Of a stretch of 64,000 nucleotides of DNA, positions 37,348 through 46,687 are shown one piece after another. The translations under genes and the position numbers were made by a program. This DNA is from Ancylobacter sp. Lp-2 (GTDB lineage Bacteria > Pseudomonadota > Alphaproteobacteria > Rhizobiales > Xanthobacteraceae). The stretch covers positions 555,690 through 619,689 of the forward strand of contig NZ_JAJALI010000002.1 of NCBI RefSeq assembly GCF_020523795.1. The letters are read 5' to 3'. Below the pieces are notes generated by a model. The model made no database searches. It saw only the letters and a list, made by a program, of their open reading frames with translations, and had not been told where the DNA came from. How positions within the stretch are numbered: position 1 is the stretch's first letter; each line of letters starts with the position of its first letter.

Positions 37348-39605
37348 CAGACCTCCGCATGGCGGATGACGGCATATTCGCGGGCGCGTCGCACCTGGTC
37401 GAGATAGCGACCGAGACTGCTCACCGGCATCGGGCTGGCCAGCAGATAGCCCTGGACATGATGGCAGCCGACCGACTGGAGGTAGCGCAGTTGCTCCCGC
37501 GTCTCCACGCCCTCGGCGGTGACGGTGATGGCCAGTGCCCGGGCGAGGCGCACCACGCAGTCGATGATGGCGGCGGCGTCGTCGGTCTGGCCGATGTTCT
37601 GGATGAAGCTGCGATCGATCTTGATGGTGTCGACGCGGAAACGGCGGAGATAGCCGAGCGAGGAATAGCCGGAGCCGAAATCGTCGAGGGCGACCCGCAC
37701 CCCCATATTGCGCAGCGCCGTGAGGGAGGCGAAGGCCTCCGGCTGGTTGCCCAGCAGCAGGTTCTCGGTGATCTCGATTTCCAGCCGCTCGGCGGGGAAG
37801 TTGGTCTCCTCCAGGATCTTCTGGACCGCCCCGGCGAGGTCGCGCATGCGAAAATCCACCGGCGACAGATTGACCGCCACTCGCGCCGCGCCCCAGTCGC
37901 CGGCCTGTTCGCAAGCCCGCCGCAGCGCCCAGAGGTCGAGCTCGCTGATCAGTCCCGACTGTTCGGCGACCGGCACGAACTCGGCGGGCGAGATCATGCC
38001 GCGCGAGGGATGGATCCAGCGCAGCAGCGCCTCGAAGCCGATGACGGTGCGGCCATCCGCCGAGAATTGCGGCTGGTAGAACAGCGTCAGCTCGTTGTCC
38101 TTCAGCGCCCGCTGCAGATCGGTCTCGATTTCCCGCCGCTGACGAACCTCATGCTCCATGTGCGGCTCGAACAGCCGCATCACGCCACGGCCATCCGCCT
38201 TGGCACGATACACGGCAATGTCGGCCAGCCGGATCAGTTCGCTGGCCTCACCGCCATCCGTGGGGGCGACCGTCGCGCCGATCGAGCCTCCGACGGCGAG
38301 GGGCTGGCCGCCGATCGACGTCGGCCGCCGCACCGCCTCCAGGATGGTGTTGCCGATCGCCTCCACCTCGCCCGGCGTGTCGCCGACCGGAACGAGGATG
38401 ACGAACTCGTCGCCACCGAACCGCGATGCCAGCAGGCCTGGTATCGTCAGTTCCTTCAACCGTGCCCCGATCTCGGCCAGCACCACGTCGCCGACATGAT
38501 GGCCGAGCGTGTCGTTGATATCCTTGAAGCCATCCAGGTCGAGGAAGAAGACCGCCAGCCTGTTCCCCTCGCCTTCCAGCCGCGACAGCCGATCGCCGAG
38601 CACCCGCATCAGCATGGCGCGATTGGCGAGGCCGCATAGCGGATCGACATAGGCGAGCCGCGAGGCATAGGCTTCGCTCGCCGCAAGGTTGCGGGTGGCC
38701 CGGCGCGCGTACCAAAGCACGCCGGCCGCTGCCACGAGCAGCAGAATCGTCGTGGCGATCAGCGCCGGCAGCAGCGCGTGCAACAGGGCCGTGCCGGGCG
38801 TGTCGGGCTTCCACACCAGCCAGGCCGGCGGGGTATCTGCGGCGGCGAACGGTATCGCCACGCCGTGGCGGTCGGCCGCCGGCGGATCGAGGCTGACGGT
38901 CGGCTCGGCGATCCGCAACTCGCGGGCGAGGCTGTTCAGGAAATGGTCGTCGATGAACAGCACCGTGACCGCGACCGGCGGTATCTGCTTCGGCGCGATC
39001 ACCCGGCCGTAATCCGGCGTGATGCTGATGGCGCCGACCAGTGCGGGCCGGCCCTCGACGCGCACATAGCCGGCGCGGAACGCCGAGGGCGTGCCACTGC
39101 CCGCCCCGCCGCCGGGCGTCATCCCCTTCTGATCGCTTCGTGCGGCGACCGCCTTCTGAACGTCGAAGACGAAAGGCAGCAGCACCGAGCCGTCGAAGAT
39201 GGCCTGCTCGCCGGCAACCTTCTCGCCGTCGATCGCGGCATAGGCCACCGTGGTATCGAGCACGATATAGGAACGGTCGTGATGATCCTGGTCGCGCAGC
39301 CACCTGCCAAAATTGCGGTGCACCCAGTCGACATCGAGGAAATAGGCGGTCCGCAGCACCGACTCGTCCCAATGGGCGAAGCTCGCGAGATCGCGCTGAA
39401 GCAGGCCGACCTTGCTCTGCAACGCATCGGCGACGACGCCGGTCCAGCGCTGGCGCGCCGTCTGATCGACGCGCTCCGCCGCCAGCAGCGCAAAGGCACC
39501 CATGGCGACGATCGCCGCGCACACGACCAGCGCCACCGCCAGAATGGTACGGTCGCTCGCCCTTGCCGACGTCGCCCCGGCTCCGCTGTCGATCGGAATA
39601 CGCAT
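37347..39605 (-). CDS. Membrane-bound cyclic-di-GMP protein: CHASE4 sensor, GGDEF and EAL domains
   Basis: A 752-residue protein. One transmembrane segment (about 20-42), an extracytoplasmic CHASE4-type sensor (about 45-270, including FAHWDESVLR and RNFGRWL), a second transmembrane segment (about 275-298), a GGDEF domain with an intact GGDEF motif at 397-401 and an EAL domain with EAL at 525-527 and DDFGSGYSSL. Both catalytic signatures look complete. I see no RxxD product-inhibition site just before GGDEF. It could therefore make and/or degrade c-di-GMP. It heads a two-gene unit with the YdcF protein. Confidence 0.93.
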   Translation of the reverse strand: MRIPIDSGAGATSARASDRTILAVALVVCAAIVAMGAFALLAAERVDQTARQRWTGVVADALQSKVGLLQRDLASFAHWDESVLRTAYFLDVDWVHRNFGRWLRDQDHHDRSYIVLDTTVAYAAIDGEKVAGEQAIFDGSVLLPFVFDVQKAVAARSDQKGMTPGGGAGSGTPSAFRAGYVRVEGRPALVGAISITPDYGRVIAPKQIPPVAVTVLFIDDHFLNSLARELRIAEPTVSLDPPAADRHGVAIPFAAADTPPAWLVWKPDTPGTALLHALLPALIATTILLLVAAAGVLWYARRATRNLAASEAYASRLAYVDPLCGLANRAMLMRVLGDRLSRLEGEGNRLAVFFLDLDGFKDINDTLGHHVGDVVLAEIGARLKELTIPGLLASRFGGDEFVILVPVGDTPGEVEAIGNTILEAVRRPTSIGGQPLAVGGSIGATVAPTDGGEASELIRLADIAVYRAKADGRGVMRLFEPHMEHEVRQRREIETDLQRALKDNELTLFYQPQFSADGRTVIGFEALLRWIHPSRGMISPAEFVPVAEQSGLISELDLWALRRACEQAGDWGAARVAVNLSPVDFRMRDLAGAVQKILEETNFPAERLEIEITENLLLGNQPEAFASLTALRNMGVRVALDDFGSGYSSLGYLRRFRVDTIKIDRSFIQNIGQTDDAAAIIDCVVRLARALAITVTAEGVETREQLRYLQSVGCHHVQGYLLASPMPVSSLGRYLDQVRRAREYAVIRHAEV

Positions 39606-39811
39606 TGCCGCCTGTCCGCTGCGATTTCCGATCAGAGGGTCAAAGCCGGTGGTCCGGACTCCCTCATGCCATCAATCCTCGTTATTTCCTGATCTTAGCA
39701 ACCGAAACTTAATGTGACTTGAAAGAATGGGAACGGATCGGCCGTCGCCGCCGAGCCTCTATCATGTGACATCATGGAAGCCCTTCGCGCAAACCTGAAA
39801 CGGAACCGGTT

Positions 39812-41212
39812 TCAAAACCAGAGCGCGGCAATACCCAAAAATGCGAAGAATCCGATCACATCGGTAATGGTGGTCACGAAGGGCCCGGACGATACCGCCG
39901 GATCGACGCCGATCCTGTTGAGCGCTAGCGGTACCAATATGCCGCCCAGCGCGGCGGCGACCAGGTTGATGATCATCGCCAGCGCGATGATGAAGCCGAG
40001 ATCGGCGACGCCGAAGCGGGCGAACACCACCGCCGCCATGATCACCGCGAAGACCACGCCGTTGAACAGGCCGACCAGCAATTCGCGGGCGATGACGCGC
40101 TTGGCGTTGCTGGCGCGCAGTTCGCGCGTGGCGATGGCGCGGACGGCGACCGTCATGGTCTGCGTGGCGGCATTGCCTCCCTGGCTGGCGACGATCGGCA
40201 TCAGCACCGCCAGCGCAACCAGTCGCTGCAGCTCGTCCTCGAACAGCGAGATGACGAAGGAGGCGAGATTGGCGGCGATGAGGTTGAGCAGCAGCCAGGA
40301 AAAGCGGCTCTTGGCGATGTACCAGAAGCTGTCGGACAGCTCCTCGTCGGCGGCGACGCCGCCGAGCGCCTTCACGTCCTCGTCGGCCTCCTCCTGGATG
40401 ACGTCGACGATGTCGTCGACGGTCAGCACGCCGACCAGCCGGCCGGCGCCGTCGACCACCGGCGCGGAGATCAGGTTGTAGCGCTCGAAGACGCGCGCCA
40501 CGTCCTCCTGGTCGTCGATCGCCTGCACCACGTGGCGATCGGGCGTCACCACGTCGCCGAGCTTCAGCCCGCGCTTGGTGCGCAGCAGCCGGTCGAGCGG
40601 CACCGACCCGGTGAGCCGGTAGGTGGGATCGACGACGAAGACCTCGAAGAAGGTTTCCGGCAGCCCCTCCGCCTCGCCGAGATAGTCCAGCGTCTGCCCG
40701 ACCGTCCAGAACGGCGGCAGCGCGATGAACTCGGTCTGCATGCGCCGGCCGGCGCTCTCTTCCGGGTAGTCGAGGCTGCGCTGCAGCGCCGCACGCTCAG
40801 TGAGCGGCAGATGCCCGAGAATCTCCTGCTTGTCGGCATCGTCGAGATCTTCGAGAATGTAGACCGCGTCGTCGGAATCGAGGTCGCGCACGCCCTCGAC
40901 CACCGTCTCGGTCTCCAGCTCCTCGAGGATCTGGACGCGAACGGTTTCGTCGAGTTCGGTAAGCGCGGTGAAGTCGAAATCGGCGCCGAGCAGTTCGATC
41001 AGTTTCGGCCGTGCCGGTGCCGGCAGCGCTTCCAGCAGGCGGGCGAGATCGGTCTCGTGGAAATCGGCGACCAGCTCGCGCAGTTCGTCGCCACGGCCCG
41101 CCTCGATGGCATTGCTTACCCGCTCGATGAAGGCGGGATCGTCGATCAGAGCCTGTTCGTCCTCGGGCTCGCGCTCGTCCGGCCGAACGGCGAGGTCGGT
41201 ATCGTCGTTCAT
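39812..41212 (-). CDS. mgtE: Magnesium transporter MgtE
   Basis: The start at 41212 follows TGGAGG; an in-frame ATG at 41284 has weaker support. The 466-residue protein has the MgtE N domain (superhelix, about 25-150), a CBS pair (about 155-275, including VFVVDPTYRLTGSVPLDRLL) and five C-terminal transmembrane segments with the pore helix region LMPIVASQGGNAATQTM. It is a magnesium-gated Mg2+ channel. I saw no obvious riboswitch in its leader. The acylphosphatase gene is divergent from it. Confidence 0.95.
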   Translation of the reverse strand: MNDDTDLAVRPDEREPEDEQALIDDPAFIERVSNAIEAGRGDELRELVADFHETDLARLLEALPAPARPKLIELLGADFDFTALTELDETVRVQILEELETETVVEGVRDLDSDDAVYILEDLDDADKQEILGHLPLTERAALQRSLDYPEESAGRRMQTEFIALPPFWTVGQTLDYLGEAEGLPETFFEVFVVDPTYRLTGSVPLDRLLRTKRGLKLGDVVTPDRHVVQAIDDQEDVARVFERYNLISAPVVDGAGRLVGVLTVDDIVDVIQEEADEDVKALGGVAADEELSDSFWYIAKSRFSWLLLNLIAANLASFVISLFEDELQRLVALAVLMPIVASQGGNAATQTMTVAVRAIATRELRASNAKRVIARELLVGLFNGVVFAVIMAAVVFARFGVADLGFIIALAMIINLVAAALGGILVPLALNRIGVDPAVSSGPFVTTITDVIGFFAFLGIAALWF

Positions 41213-41388
41213 GCCGGCCTCCAGCGTCGACGGATCGAGGTCCGAGTGGGGGATTCGAGGAACGGAGTTGTTCTTATGAAGCATCGCCGTGGAAGGCAAA
41301 TAGCGGATCGGGCGGCCGTGGCCAGCCATAAAAGCCTCGTGCCGCTCACAATGCGGTTCCCTTCCGCCTTCGGCCCGTCGACGGCATC

Positions 41389-41673
41389 ATGAGCGCGCCA
41401 CGCAGCCTGCGCATCGTCGTGCACGGTCGGGTCCAGGGCGTGGGCTATCGCGCCTGGCTGGCGATGGAGGCCGGGCGGCGCGGCCTGCGGGGCTGGGTCC
41501 GCAATCGCCGCGACGGCACGGTGGAAGCCTTGCTCCATGCCGACGAGGCGACGCTGGAAGCCCTGGTCGACGCCTGCCGGCACGGGCCGGCGGCGGCGGC
41601 GGTGCGCGCCATCGACCTTTTCGAGACGGACGAGATGCCGCCGACGGCCTTCGAGGTTCGTTCCTCCGCGTGA
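41389..41673 (+). CDS. acyP: Acylphosphatase
   Basis: A 94-residue protein with the two acylphosphatase signatures: IVVHGRVQGVGYRAW (catalytic Arg) and GWVRNRRDGTVEALLHAD (catalytic Asn). It hydrolyses acyl phosphates. It is convergent with lipB, from which it is separated by six bases. Confidence 0.95.
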   Translation: MSAPRSLRIVVHGRVQGVGYRAWLAMEAGRRGLRGWVRNRRDGTVEALLHADEATLEALVDACRHGPAAAAVRAIDLFETDEMPPTAFEVRSSA

Positions 41674-41679
41674 GCGGCG

Positions 41680-42402
41680 TCAGGCCTCGTCCGCGACCGT
41701 CGGGCCGAACAGGGCCTCGAACTCGCGCCGCAGGGCGAGATCGACATCTTCCATCGTCACCGGCAGGCCGAGATCGACGAGGCTGGTGACGCCATGCTCG
41801 CGCACGCCGCAGGGCACGATGCCGCCGAAATGGCCGAGATCGGGATCGACGTTCAGCGCCACGCCGTGCATCGTCACCCAGCGCCGCACCCGGATGCCGA
41901 GCGCGGCGATCTTGTCCTCGCCCGAGCCGGCCCGCTCCGGCCGCCGCACCCAGACTCCGACGCGGTCCTCGCGCCGCTCGCCGTGGACATGGAAGTTCCA
42001 CAAGGTGCGAATCAGCCATTCCTCGAGCGTCGCCACATAGCGGCGCACATCCGGCGAACGCCGCTTGAGGTCGAGCATCACATAGGCCACCCGCTGGCCG
42101 GGGCCGTGATAGGTGAACTGGCCGCCGCGCCCGGTCTCGTAGATCGGGAAGCGGTCGGGATCGACGAGATCCTCCGCCCGCGCGCTGGTGCCAGCCGTGT
42201 AGAGCGGGGGATGCTCCAGCAGCCACACGGTCTCCGGCGCGGTACCGGCGGCGATGGCCAGGGCGAGCGCGTCCATTTCAGCGAGGGCGTCGGGATAGGC
42301 GACCGGCGCATTGGCGATGCGCCAGCGCACCGGCGGCGCACCGGGTGCCGGCAGCATGGTGGCGATAAGCTCGTCGCGGACGGGCGGTGCGGTATGTTCC
42401 AT
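41680..42402 (-). CDS. lipB: Lipoyl(octanoyl) transferase
   Basis: The start at 42402 gives 240 residues; no strong ribosome site is seen, and a later ATG at 42357 is possible. LipB motifs are complete: [38 protein letters not shown], the lysine in [13 protein letters not shown], and [15 protein letters not shown] with the catalytic cysteine. It moves octanoyl from ACP to lipoyl domains of 2-oxoacid dehydrogenases. It stands just before tRNA-Leu, in the opposite direction. Confidence 0.95.
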   Translation of the reverse strand: MEHTAPPVRDELIATMLPAPGAPPVRWRIANAPVAYPDALAEMDALALAIAAGTAPETVWLLEHPPLYTAGTSARAEDLVDPDRFPIYETGRGGQFTYHGPGQRVAYVMLDLKRRSPDVRRYVATLEEWLIRTLWNFHVHGERREDRVGVWVRRPERAGSGEDKIAALGIRVRRWVTMHGVALNVDPDLGHFGGIVPCGVREHGVTSLVDLGLPVTMEDVDLALRREFEALFGPTVADEA

Positions 42403-42563
42403 GGACGACCAGATAGTGATCGGGAAGGCGTCTGTCTCTAGGAGCGGCCCATGCGGCGAACAAGCCTTTCCACAGCTGCGCGCGCGGCCCTTGTGAAGCC
42501 GGAACCGATCTGTTAGACGATGCCGCGCCGCGGGGCCAGCCAATGGTTCGGCTTCCGGTGGTT

Positions 42564-42648
42564 GCGGTCGTGGCGGAATTGGTAGACGCGCTGCCTTGAG
42601 GTGGCAGTGGGTAACACCGTGGAGGTTCGAGTCCTCTCGACCGCACCA
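42564..42648 (+). tRNA. tRNA-Leu (anticodon GAG)
   Basis: The acceptor stem GCGGTCG pairs with CGACCGC before the discriminator A and an encoded CCA. The D arm, a long variable arm (class II), and the T arm GGTTCGAGTCC are present. The anticodon stem CTGCC/GGCAG closes a TTGAGGT loop, which gives anticodon GAG at 42598-42600. It marks the left border of the accessory island: a decayed integrase follows it within about 130 bases. Confidence 0.95.
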
Positions 42649-42674
42649 TTCTTCTCTTTTGGTGCATCTTCAGT

Positions 42675-42698
42675 CCCTTAGTGATTTTCAAGGGTTTT
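42675..42698 (+). terminator. Possible weak terminator after tRNA-Leu
   Basis: CCCTT at 42675-42679 pairs with AAGGG at 42690-42694 and is followed by TTTT. The stem has only five base pairs, so the call is weak. Confidence 0.35.
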
Positions 42699-42780
42699 CG
42701 GTCGCCTCCTTGGTTCGGTGATGCAGCCCCGGTGCAAGTAGCACCCCTCCTCTAGGCGTGACCCGAAATCTGGCCCATAG

Positions 42781-43130
42781 CGGTTTCGGAGGGTCGTTCC
42801 CGAGAAGCTCGGGAACGGATCGGACGAGGTGAGATAATCCGCCGGCCGGTCGCGAGCGCGACTGAAGCACGCAAGCGCAGTGCTGATCTCCACCTCGAAT
42901 GGGACTCGAAGTTTACCTCCCTGTCGCAGGGAGTGACCTCCCTCTCCCGCAAGCAAGCCCTCGCAGGCCGCTGGTATCAGTGGTTCGTGAAGCAGTTCGA
43001 GGAAGAGCCGGCACCAATCCCGAATGATGGCTCCTCGTTCTGGAGGAGCTAGAGCGGCTTGAGTCGGCCGGTACTTCAATGGATGCGGATGAGGATGCCT
43101 GTAGGGGTGGCATCGGTCATGATGCGGCAG
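42781..43130 (+). pseudogene. Decayed tyrosine-recombinase (integrase) N-terminal remnant beside tRNA-Leu
   Basis: Conceptual translation gives pieces of a DUF6538-type integrase in shifting frames: RFRRVVPEKL (from 42781), then GRGEIIRRPVASATEARKRSADLHLEWDSKF, then SLSRKQALAGRWYQWFVKQFEEEP, and finally LEELERLESAG in another frame. Stops and at least two frameshifts break it, and no catalytic domain (R-H-R-Y) is visible downstream. A perfect 9-base inverted repeat (42795-42817) lies at the first frame break. The piece matches the usual design of islands in which the integrase is adjacent to the tRNA used as the attachment site. Confidence 0.7.
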
Positions 43131-43275
43131 GCTCCATGGTTTTGAAGGAAGGTTGCCGGCGCGGCGAAATGGCCCCTGACGAGGGTCAACTCATTGTTGC
43201 GCCGGTACGGCAATATGCCTTGTATGACGCGCGGTCGGTTCAGGACGAGCTGGCCTGCACAGCGTGGAGAGTGAA

Positions 43276-43761
43276 ATGGCCGACCTCGTAATCATCGCCT
43301 ACGACTCCGAAGAGAAGGCTGAGGCCGCGCGGCAGGAGCTTCTGAAGCTTCAGAAGGAATATCTGATCGAGCTGGGTGACGCCGTGATAGCGGTTCGGCG
43401 GGAAGACGGCACGATCAAGCTGAACCAGCTCGTCAACACGACTCTTACCGGCGCGGCCTCGGGTGGTCTTTGGGGCGGACTTGTCGGCCTGATTTTCCTC
43501 AACCCGCTGCTCGGGATGGCGATTGGAGCTGGCGCGGGAGCGATTGCCGGGAAGTTCACGGACGTGGGCATCAACGATGACTTCCTCAAGGAAGCCAGTT
43601 CAGCTCTCGGCCCCAATCAGGCCGCGCTCTGCGTTCTTATCCGCAAGGTGACGGCGGACAAGGTGGTGGCGGACATGGCCAAGTTCGGCGGCACAGTCCT
43701 CCAGACCAGCCTCTCCAACGAACAGGAAGAGAAGCTTCAGGCCGCCCTCAAGGCCGGCTAA
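43276..43761 (+). CDS. DUF1269 family protein
   Basis: The start at 43276 follows GGAGAG. The 161-residue protein reads MADLVIIAYDSEEKAEAARQEL at the start and has a central glycine-rich membrane-like segment (GAASGGLWGGLVGLIFL, then GMAIGAGAGAIAGKFTDVGI), then GTVLQTSLS near the end. This is the DUF1269 pattern, of unknown function, often linked to membranes. It is the first intact gene after the integrase remnant. Confidence 0.88.
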   Translation: MADLVIIAYDSEEKAEAARQELLKLQKEYLIELGDAVIAVRREDGTIKLNQLVNTTLTGAASGGLWGGLVGLIFLNPLLGMAIGAGAGAIAGKFTDVGINDDFLKEASSALGPNQAALCVLIRKVTADKVVADMAKFGGTVLQTSLSNEQEEKLQAALKAG

Positions 43762-43776
43762 CGTCCCCTGAGGTAT

Positions 43777-43824
43777 ACCCTAGCGGTCGATCAACGGACA
43801 CACCGAAACCCTGACCGCTAGGGT
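43777..43824. repeat. Perfect 12-base inverted repeat upstream of the resolvase remnant
   Basis: ACCCTAGCGGTC at 43777-43788 and GACCGCTAGGGT at 43813-43824 are separated by 24 bases. It lies 16 bases after the DUF1269 stop and 64 bases before the resolvase start. It may be a recombination (res-like) site of the resolvase or a transcription terminator without a T-run. Confidence 0.5.
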
Positions 43825-43887
43825 TGGTATCAAGTCAACGTACATATTATTTGCGGACACCTTCCTTGCCGACACCGGAGAGGCTCG

Positions 43888-44309
43888 ATGTCCACCGTGC
43901 TCTATGCCCGCGTCTCCACCGCCGATCAGACCCTAGCCCACCAGCGTAAGCAGGCCGAAGCGGCCGGCTACAGCTTCGACACGGTGATTGCCGATGAAGG
44001 CGTCTCGGGCGTCTCCATGCCCCTCAGGGAACGCCCTCAGGGCCGCAGGCTGTTCGACGTACTGCGCTCTCAGGCGACACCCTTGTGGTCCGCTGGGTGG
44101 ACCGCCTCGGCCGCAACTATGCCGATGTCACCGAGACCGTCCGTGAGCTCATGCGCCGGGGCGTGGTGGTGAAGACCATCATCAATGCCATGACCTTCGA
44201 CCGGGCCACCAAGGACCCCGTGGAGCAAGGCGTCCGAGGCTGGACCGAGGGGGAGCTGATGGTGGTCTTCCCCTTCATCCACGCCTCCCCCTTTGAGCTA
44301 TCTCCCTAG
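43888..44309 (+). pseudogene. Serine recombinase (resolvase) remnant, frameshifted and truncated
   Basis: The first frame begins MSTVLYARVSTADQTLAHQRK with the catalytic serine in ARVST, typical of resolvases and invertases. Near 44075 the sense moves to another frame (RWVDRLGRNYADVTETVRELMRRG), a feature of the same fold. The second piece stops at 44309, before the long helix and the C-terminal HTH. Both breaks make it inactive. With the integrase remnant it shows that the island has lost its mobility genes. Confidence 0.75.
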
Positions 44310-44586
44310 GTCTCCCCATTCCATGGTCAGCCCAGGTCTCCTCCTCAATCTCCCCGTGAGCGGGCCTCTTCCTTCGTCTCATATCCCACGGGCTCCTCCC
44401 TATAATGGGGGTTCGCCGGAGCGGTATCCTGAGGTGGCCTTCTCAGGCTGTCATACTGGGGACGCATTGTCCCGCTAGGTCAGTATCGTCGCACACGCGG
44501 CCACGCCCTGCCTCAGGCATCGGGCTCTACTCAAATCGACGCACGAGCGTCAGCCACCGGCTATTTGCCGGAGGCACAGAGGATAT
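44310..44586. other. Non-coding stretch after the resolvase remnant
   Basis: No convincing gene is visible; short open frames lack ribosome sites and family features. Confidence 0.4.
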
Positions 44587-44736
44587 ATGCATACTCAGAT
44601 TACACGCCGTCCCCTCCCCGTCCTTCAGCCCGCCCCTGCCCCCGAGGCGCGCCGTTCCAACCCCGATTGGAAGCCGGAGCCGTGCGGACTGACCCGCGAG
44701 CAAATCCGCGCCATCGTCATCGAACAGATCGGCTGA
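44587..44736 (+). CDS. 49-residue putative small protein of the island
   Basis: The ATG at 44587 follows AGAGGA. The product starts MHTQITRRPLPVLQPAPAP and ends LTREQIRAIVIEQIG. The C-terminal helix resembles small unannotated proteins seen on alphaproteobacterial mobile elements (recalled, not searched). A related phrase, SRQEIRAIIRLLIW, can be read on the minus strand downstream of arsH near 46600. Real coding is plausible but not proven. Confidence 0.4.
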   Translation: MHTQITRRPLPVLQPAPAPEARRSNPDWKPEPCGLTREQIRAIVIEQIG

Positions 44737-45093
44737 CCTGCGGACTCAGGGAGCCCCACAGGCTGGCGTTCACGCCCCACCGCAGGGTGATAGCGGCGAC
44801 GCTCAGCGCCCGCCCGTGGAGTCCTGAGGGCCACTGACGAGCCCCCTATCCATCATCCGAAGACCCACGCGATTACTCAAGACACGCGCGCCTCTACGGC
44901 AAGCGGGGGCACGCGCGAGCCCTTGCCGCGCAGGCGAGGCCCCCACGGGGGGAACGCGCGGTTCCTTCTATTCAGATACGCGCTCAGACTTCTCCGGTGG
45001 AATATCCCCCCGAAAGGCCCCCCAGGAATTCCCTACGGAGCCCCCGGAGACCTCTCCTCGCCCTGGCTCTCCAGCCGATACCGCGGCTGCCGT
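44737..45093. other. Non-coding stretch before the MFS gene
   Basis: Nothing supportable is visible in this stretch. It contains C- and G-runs and the end of the convergent MFS gene. Confidence 0.4.
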
Positions 45094-46311
45094 TCAGCCA
45101 ACTCCCGCTCCGGCGGGCTCCTCCGGCACGACATGCAGCGCTTGCGGGGCCACGACGGTGAAGGGAGCCTCCACGGTCGGCGCAGGAGGCCGCGCCAGCG
45201 CCCGCGTCACCGCAACAATTCCCAGCAGCGCGGCTGACGCGGCCATGAAGTAAAACACCCCACGCAGATTGAGAGAGCCCATAATCCACGCGCCGGTCAG
45301 CGGCCCGATGGTGGAGCCTATGCCGCTCATGAGTATCAGTCGTCCGCTGATCGATACGGCCCCCTCCTGGGCCATGTTGTCCATCGCGTGCGACACGCAG
45401 ACGGGATAGAGCGTGGACATGAAGCCACCGAGCAGGGCCGCGACCGGGAGGACGACGTTCAACTGACGTGGCAGGAAAATAAGGGTCACGGCGGCCAAGG
45501 CGAAGCCGAGTGCCAGAACCCCAAGGAGCATTCGCCGGTCGATGCGGTCGGACAACCATCCGACGGGGACCTGAAAGGCGAGGCCGCCCAGCACCGCGCT
45601 GAGCATGACCAGTCCTATCGTCCCCTGAGGGATGTTGTTTGCCAGCATCCAGCTCGGGACGACCGCATAGAATGTGGCGCTGATCATGCCGGCAATGGCC
45701 GCTCCGAGAATGGCAACGGGGGCCGCTCGCAGGATTTCACCGTAAGGCAGCGTAACCTCTTTCGTGACGATGGGCTGCTCAGCGCGCGTCATGCTGACGA
45801 TGACGAGCGCCACCGCGAACAGGGCCACGATGATGTCGAAAGCCGTTGCACCTTCAAGTGGGAGCCGCCCGACAAGCAGCTGTCCCAGAGCAAGGGCGAG
45901 GAAGGTTCCGACCATGTAGGTGGAGAAGACCTTGCCCCGCAAAGCCGGCGTGGCCTTCGAATTCAGCCAGCTTTCCGTCGCCACGAACAGGCCGACACAG
46001 CCGAAACCAATGGCAGCACGCAAGAGTCCCCAGACGAGCGCGTCCACCACGAGGCTCATGCCCACGGTGCCGGCAATGACGATGCCGCCGAACGCCGCGT
46101 AGCCGCGAATATGTCCAATCCGCTGGATGATGCCGCCGCAGGTAACGGAGCCGATCGTGAACCCGACGAAATAGGCGCTCATGACGAGGCCTTCGAGTGC
46201 CGGATTGAAATCCTCAACGCCCAAGCGAAGCGATACCAGGGTCGTGAAGAAGCCGTTTGCCAACTGAACGAGACTTGTCGCGAAGATGAGCGCTCCGACC
46301 TGTGCGTACAA
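45094..46311 (-). CDS. MFS transporter (YcaD-like)
   Basis: A 405-residue major-facilitator protein with 12 transmembrane segments. Motif-A-like segments occur after helix 2 (GGIIQRIGHIRGY) and in the second half (GWLSDRIDRRMLLG). The N-terminus has LRLGVEDFNPALEGLVMSAYFVGFTIGS, as in the YcaD group. It is on the same strand as the arsenic operon but is separated from arsH by 376 bases, so it probably has its own promoter. Substrate unknown. Confidence 0.9.
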   Translation of the reverse strand: MYAQVGALIFATSLVQLANGFFTTLVSLRLGVEDFNPALEGLVMSAYFVGFTIGSVTCGGIIQRIGHIRGYAAFGGIVIAGTVGMSLVVDALVWGLLRAAIGFGCVGLFVATESWLNSKATPALRGKVFSTYMVGTFLALALGQLLVGRLPLEGATAFDIIVALFAVALVIVSMTRAEQPIVTKEVTLPYGEILRAAPVAILGAAIAGMISATFYAVVPSWMLANNIPQGTIGLVMLSAVLGGLAFQVPVGWLSDRIDRRMLLGVLALGFALAAVTLIFLPRQLNVVLPVAALLGGFMSTLYPVCVSHAMDNMAQEGAVSISGRLILMSGIGSTIGPLTGAWIMGSLNLRGVFYFMAASAALLGIVAVTRALARPPAPTVEAPFTVVAPQALHVVPEEPAGAGVG

Positions 46312-46687
46312 TGGTCACTCCCTTGAACATTCCTGAGGTATATGGCTCCACCTTCCGCCCCACAGCGGGACCGTAACACCTCAAGCCGAATTGTTCATCT
46401 TACGGTGCAGAGACACGGATCAGAGACACCCGAGGCTGCATCTGGGCACCACCTCGGCGTCTTGTTCATCACGCCTTCCCGCTACCTGCCGGCGGCCTTC
46501 GGCACGAATTCCGGCGCCCCGGCGACATGCCTCCGAACAGGGCACCGGCGGGGGCGTGTTCTGCCAGATCAGCAGGCGGATGATGGCCCGTATCTCCTGC
46601 CGCGAGATCTGCCGCCCCTGCGCGAAGGGGGCCGTAGCGTTGCCGGAGCGGGTCGTGATCAGGAGGGGCCAGCGCTGATAGCTTCCC
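46312..46687. other. Gap between the MFS gene and arsH
   Basis: This 376-base stretch holds the MFS promoter side and the arsH 3' side. A minus-strand frame across 46420-46725 contains SRQEIRAIIRLLIWQNTPPPVP, which resembles a mobile-element small protein, but its start overlaps arsH and I cannot support it as a gene. Confidence 0.35.

Noticed and set aside
40000..41400. Magnesium riboswitch in the mgtE leader
   Set aside because: The short leader between mgtE and the acylphosphatase gene shows no multi-stem structure that I can recognise.
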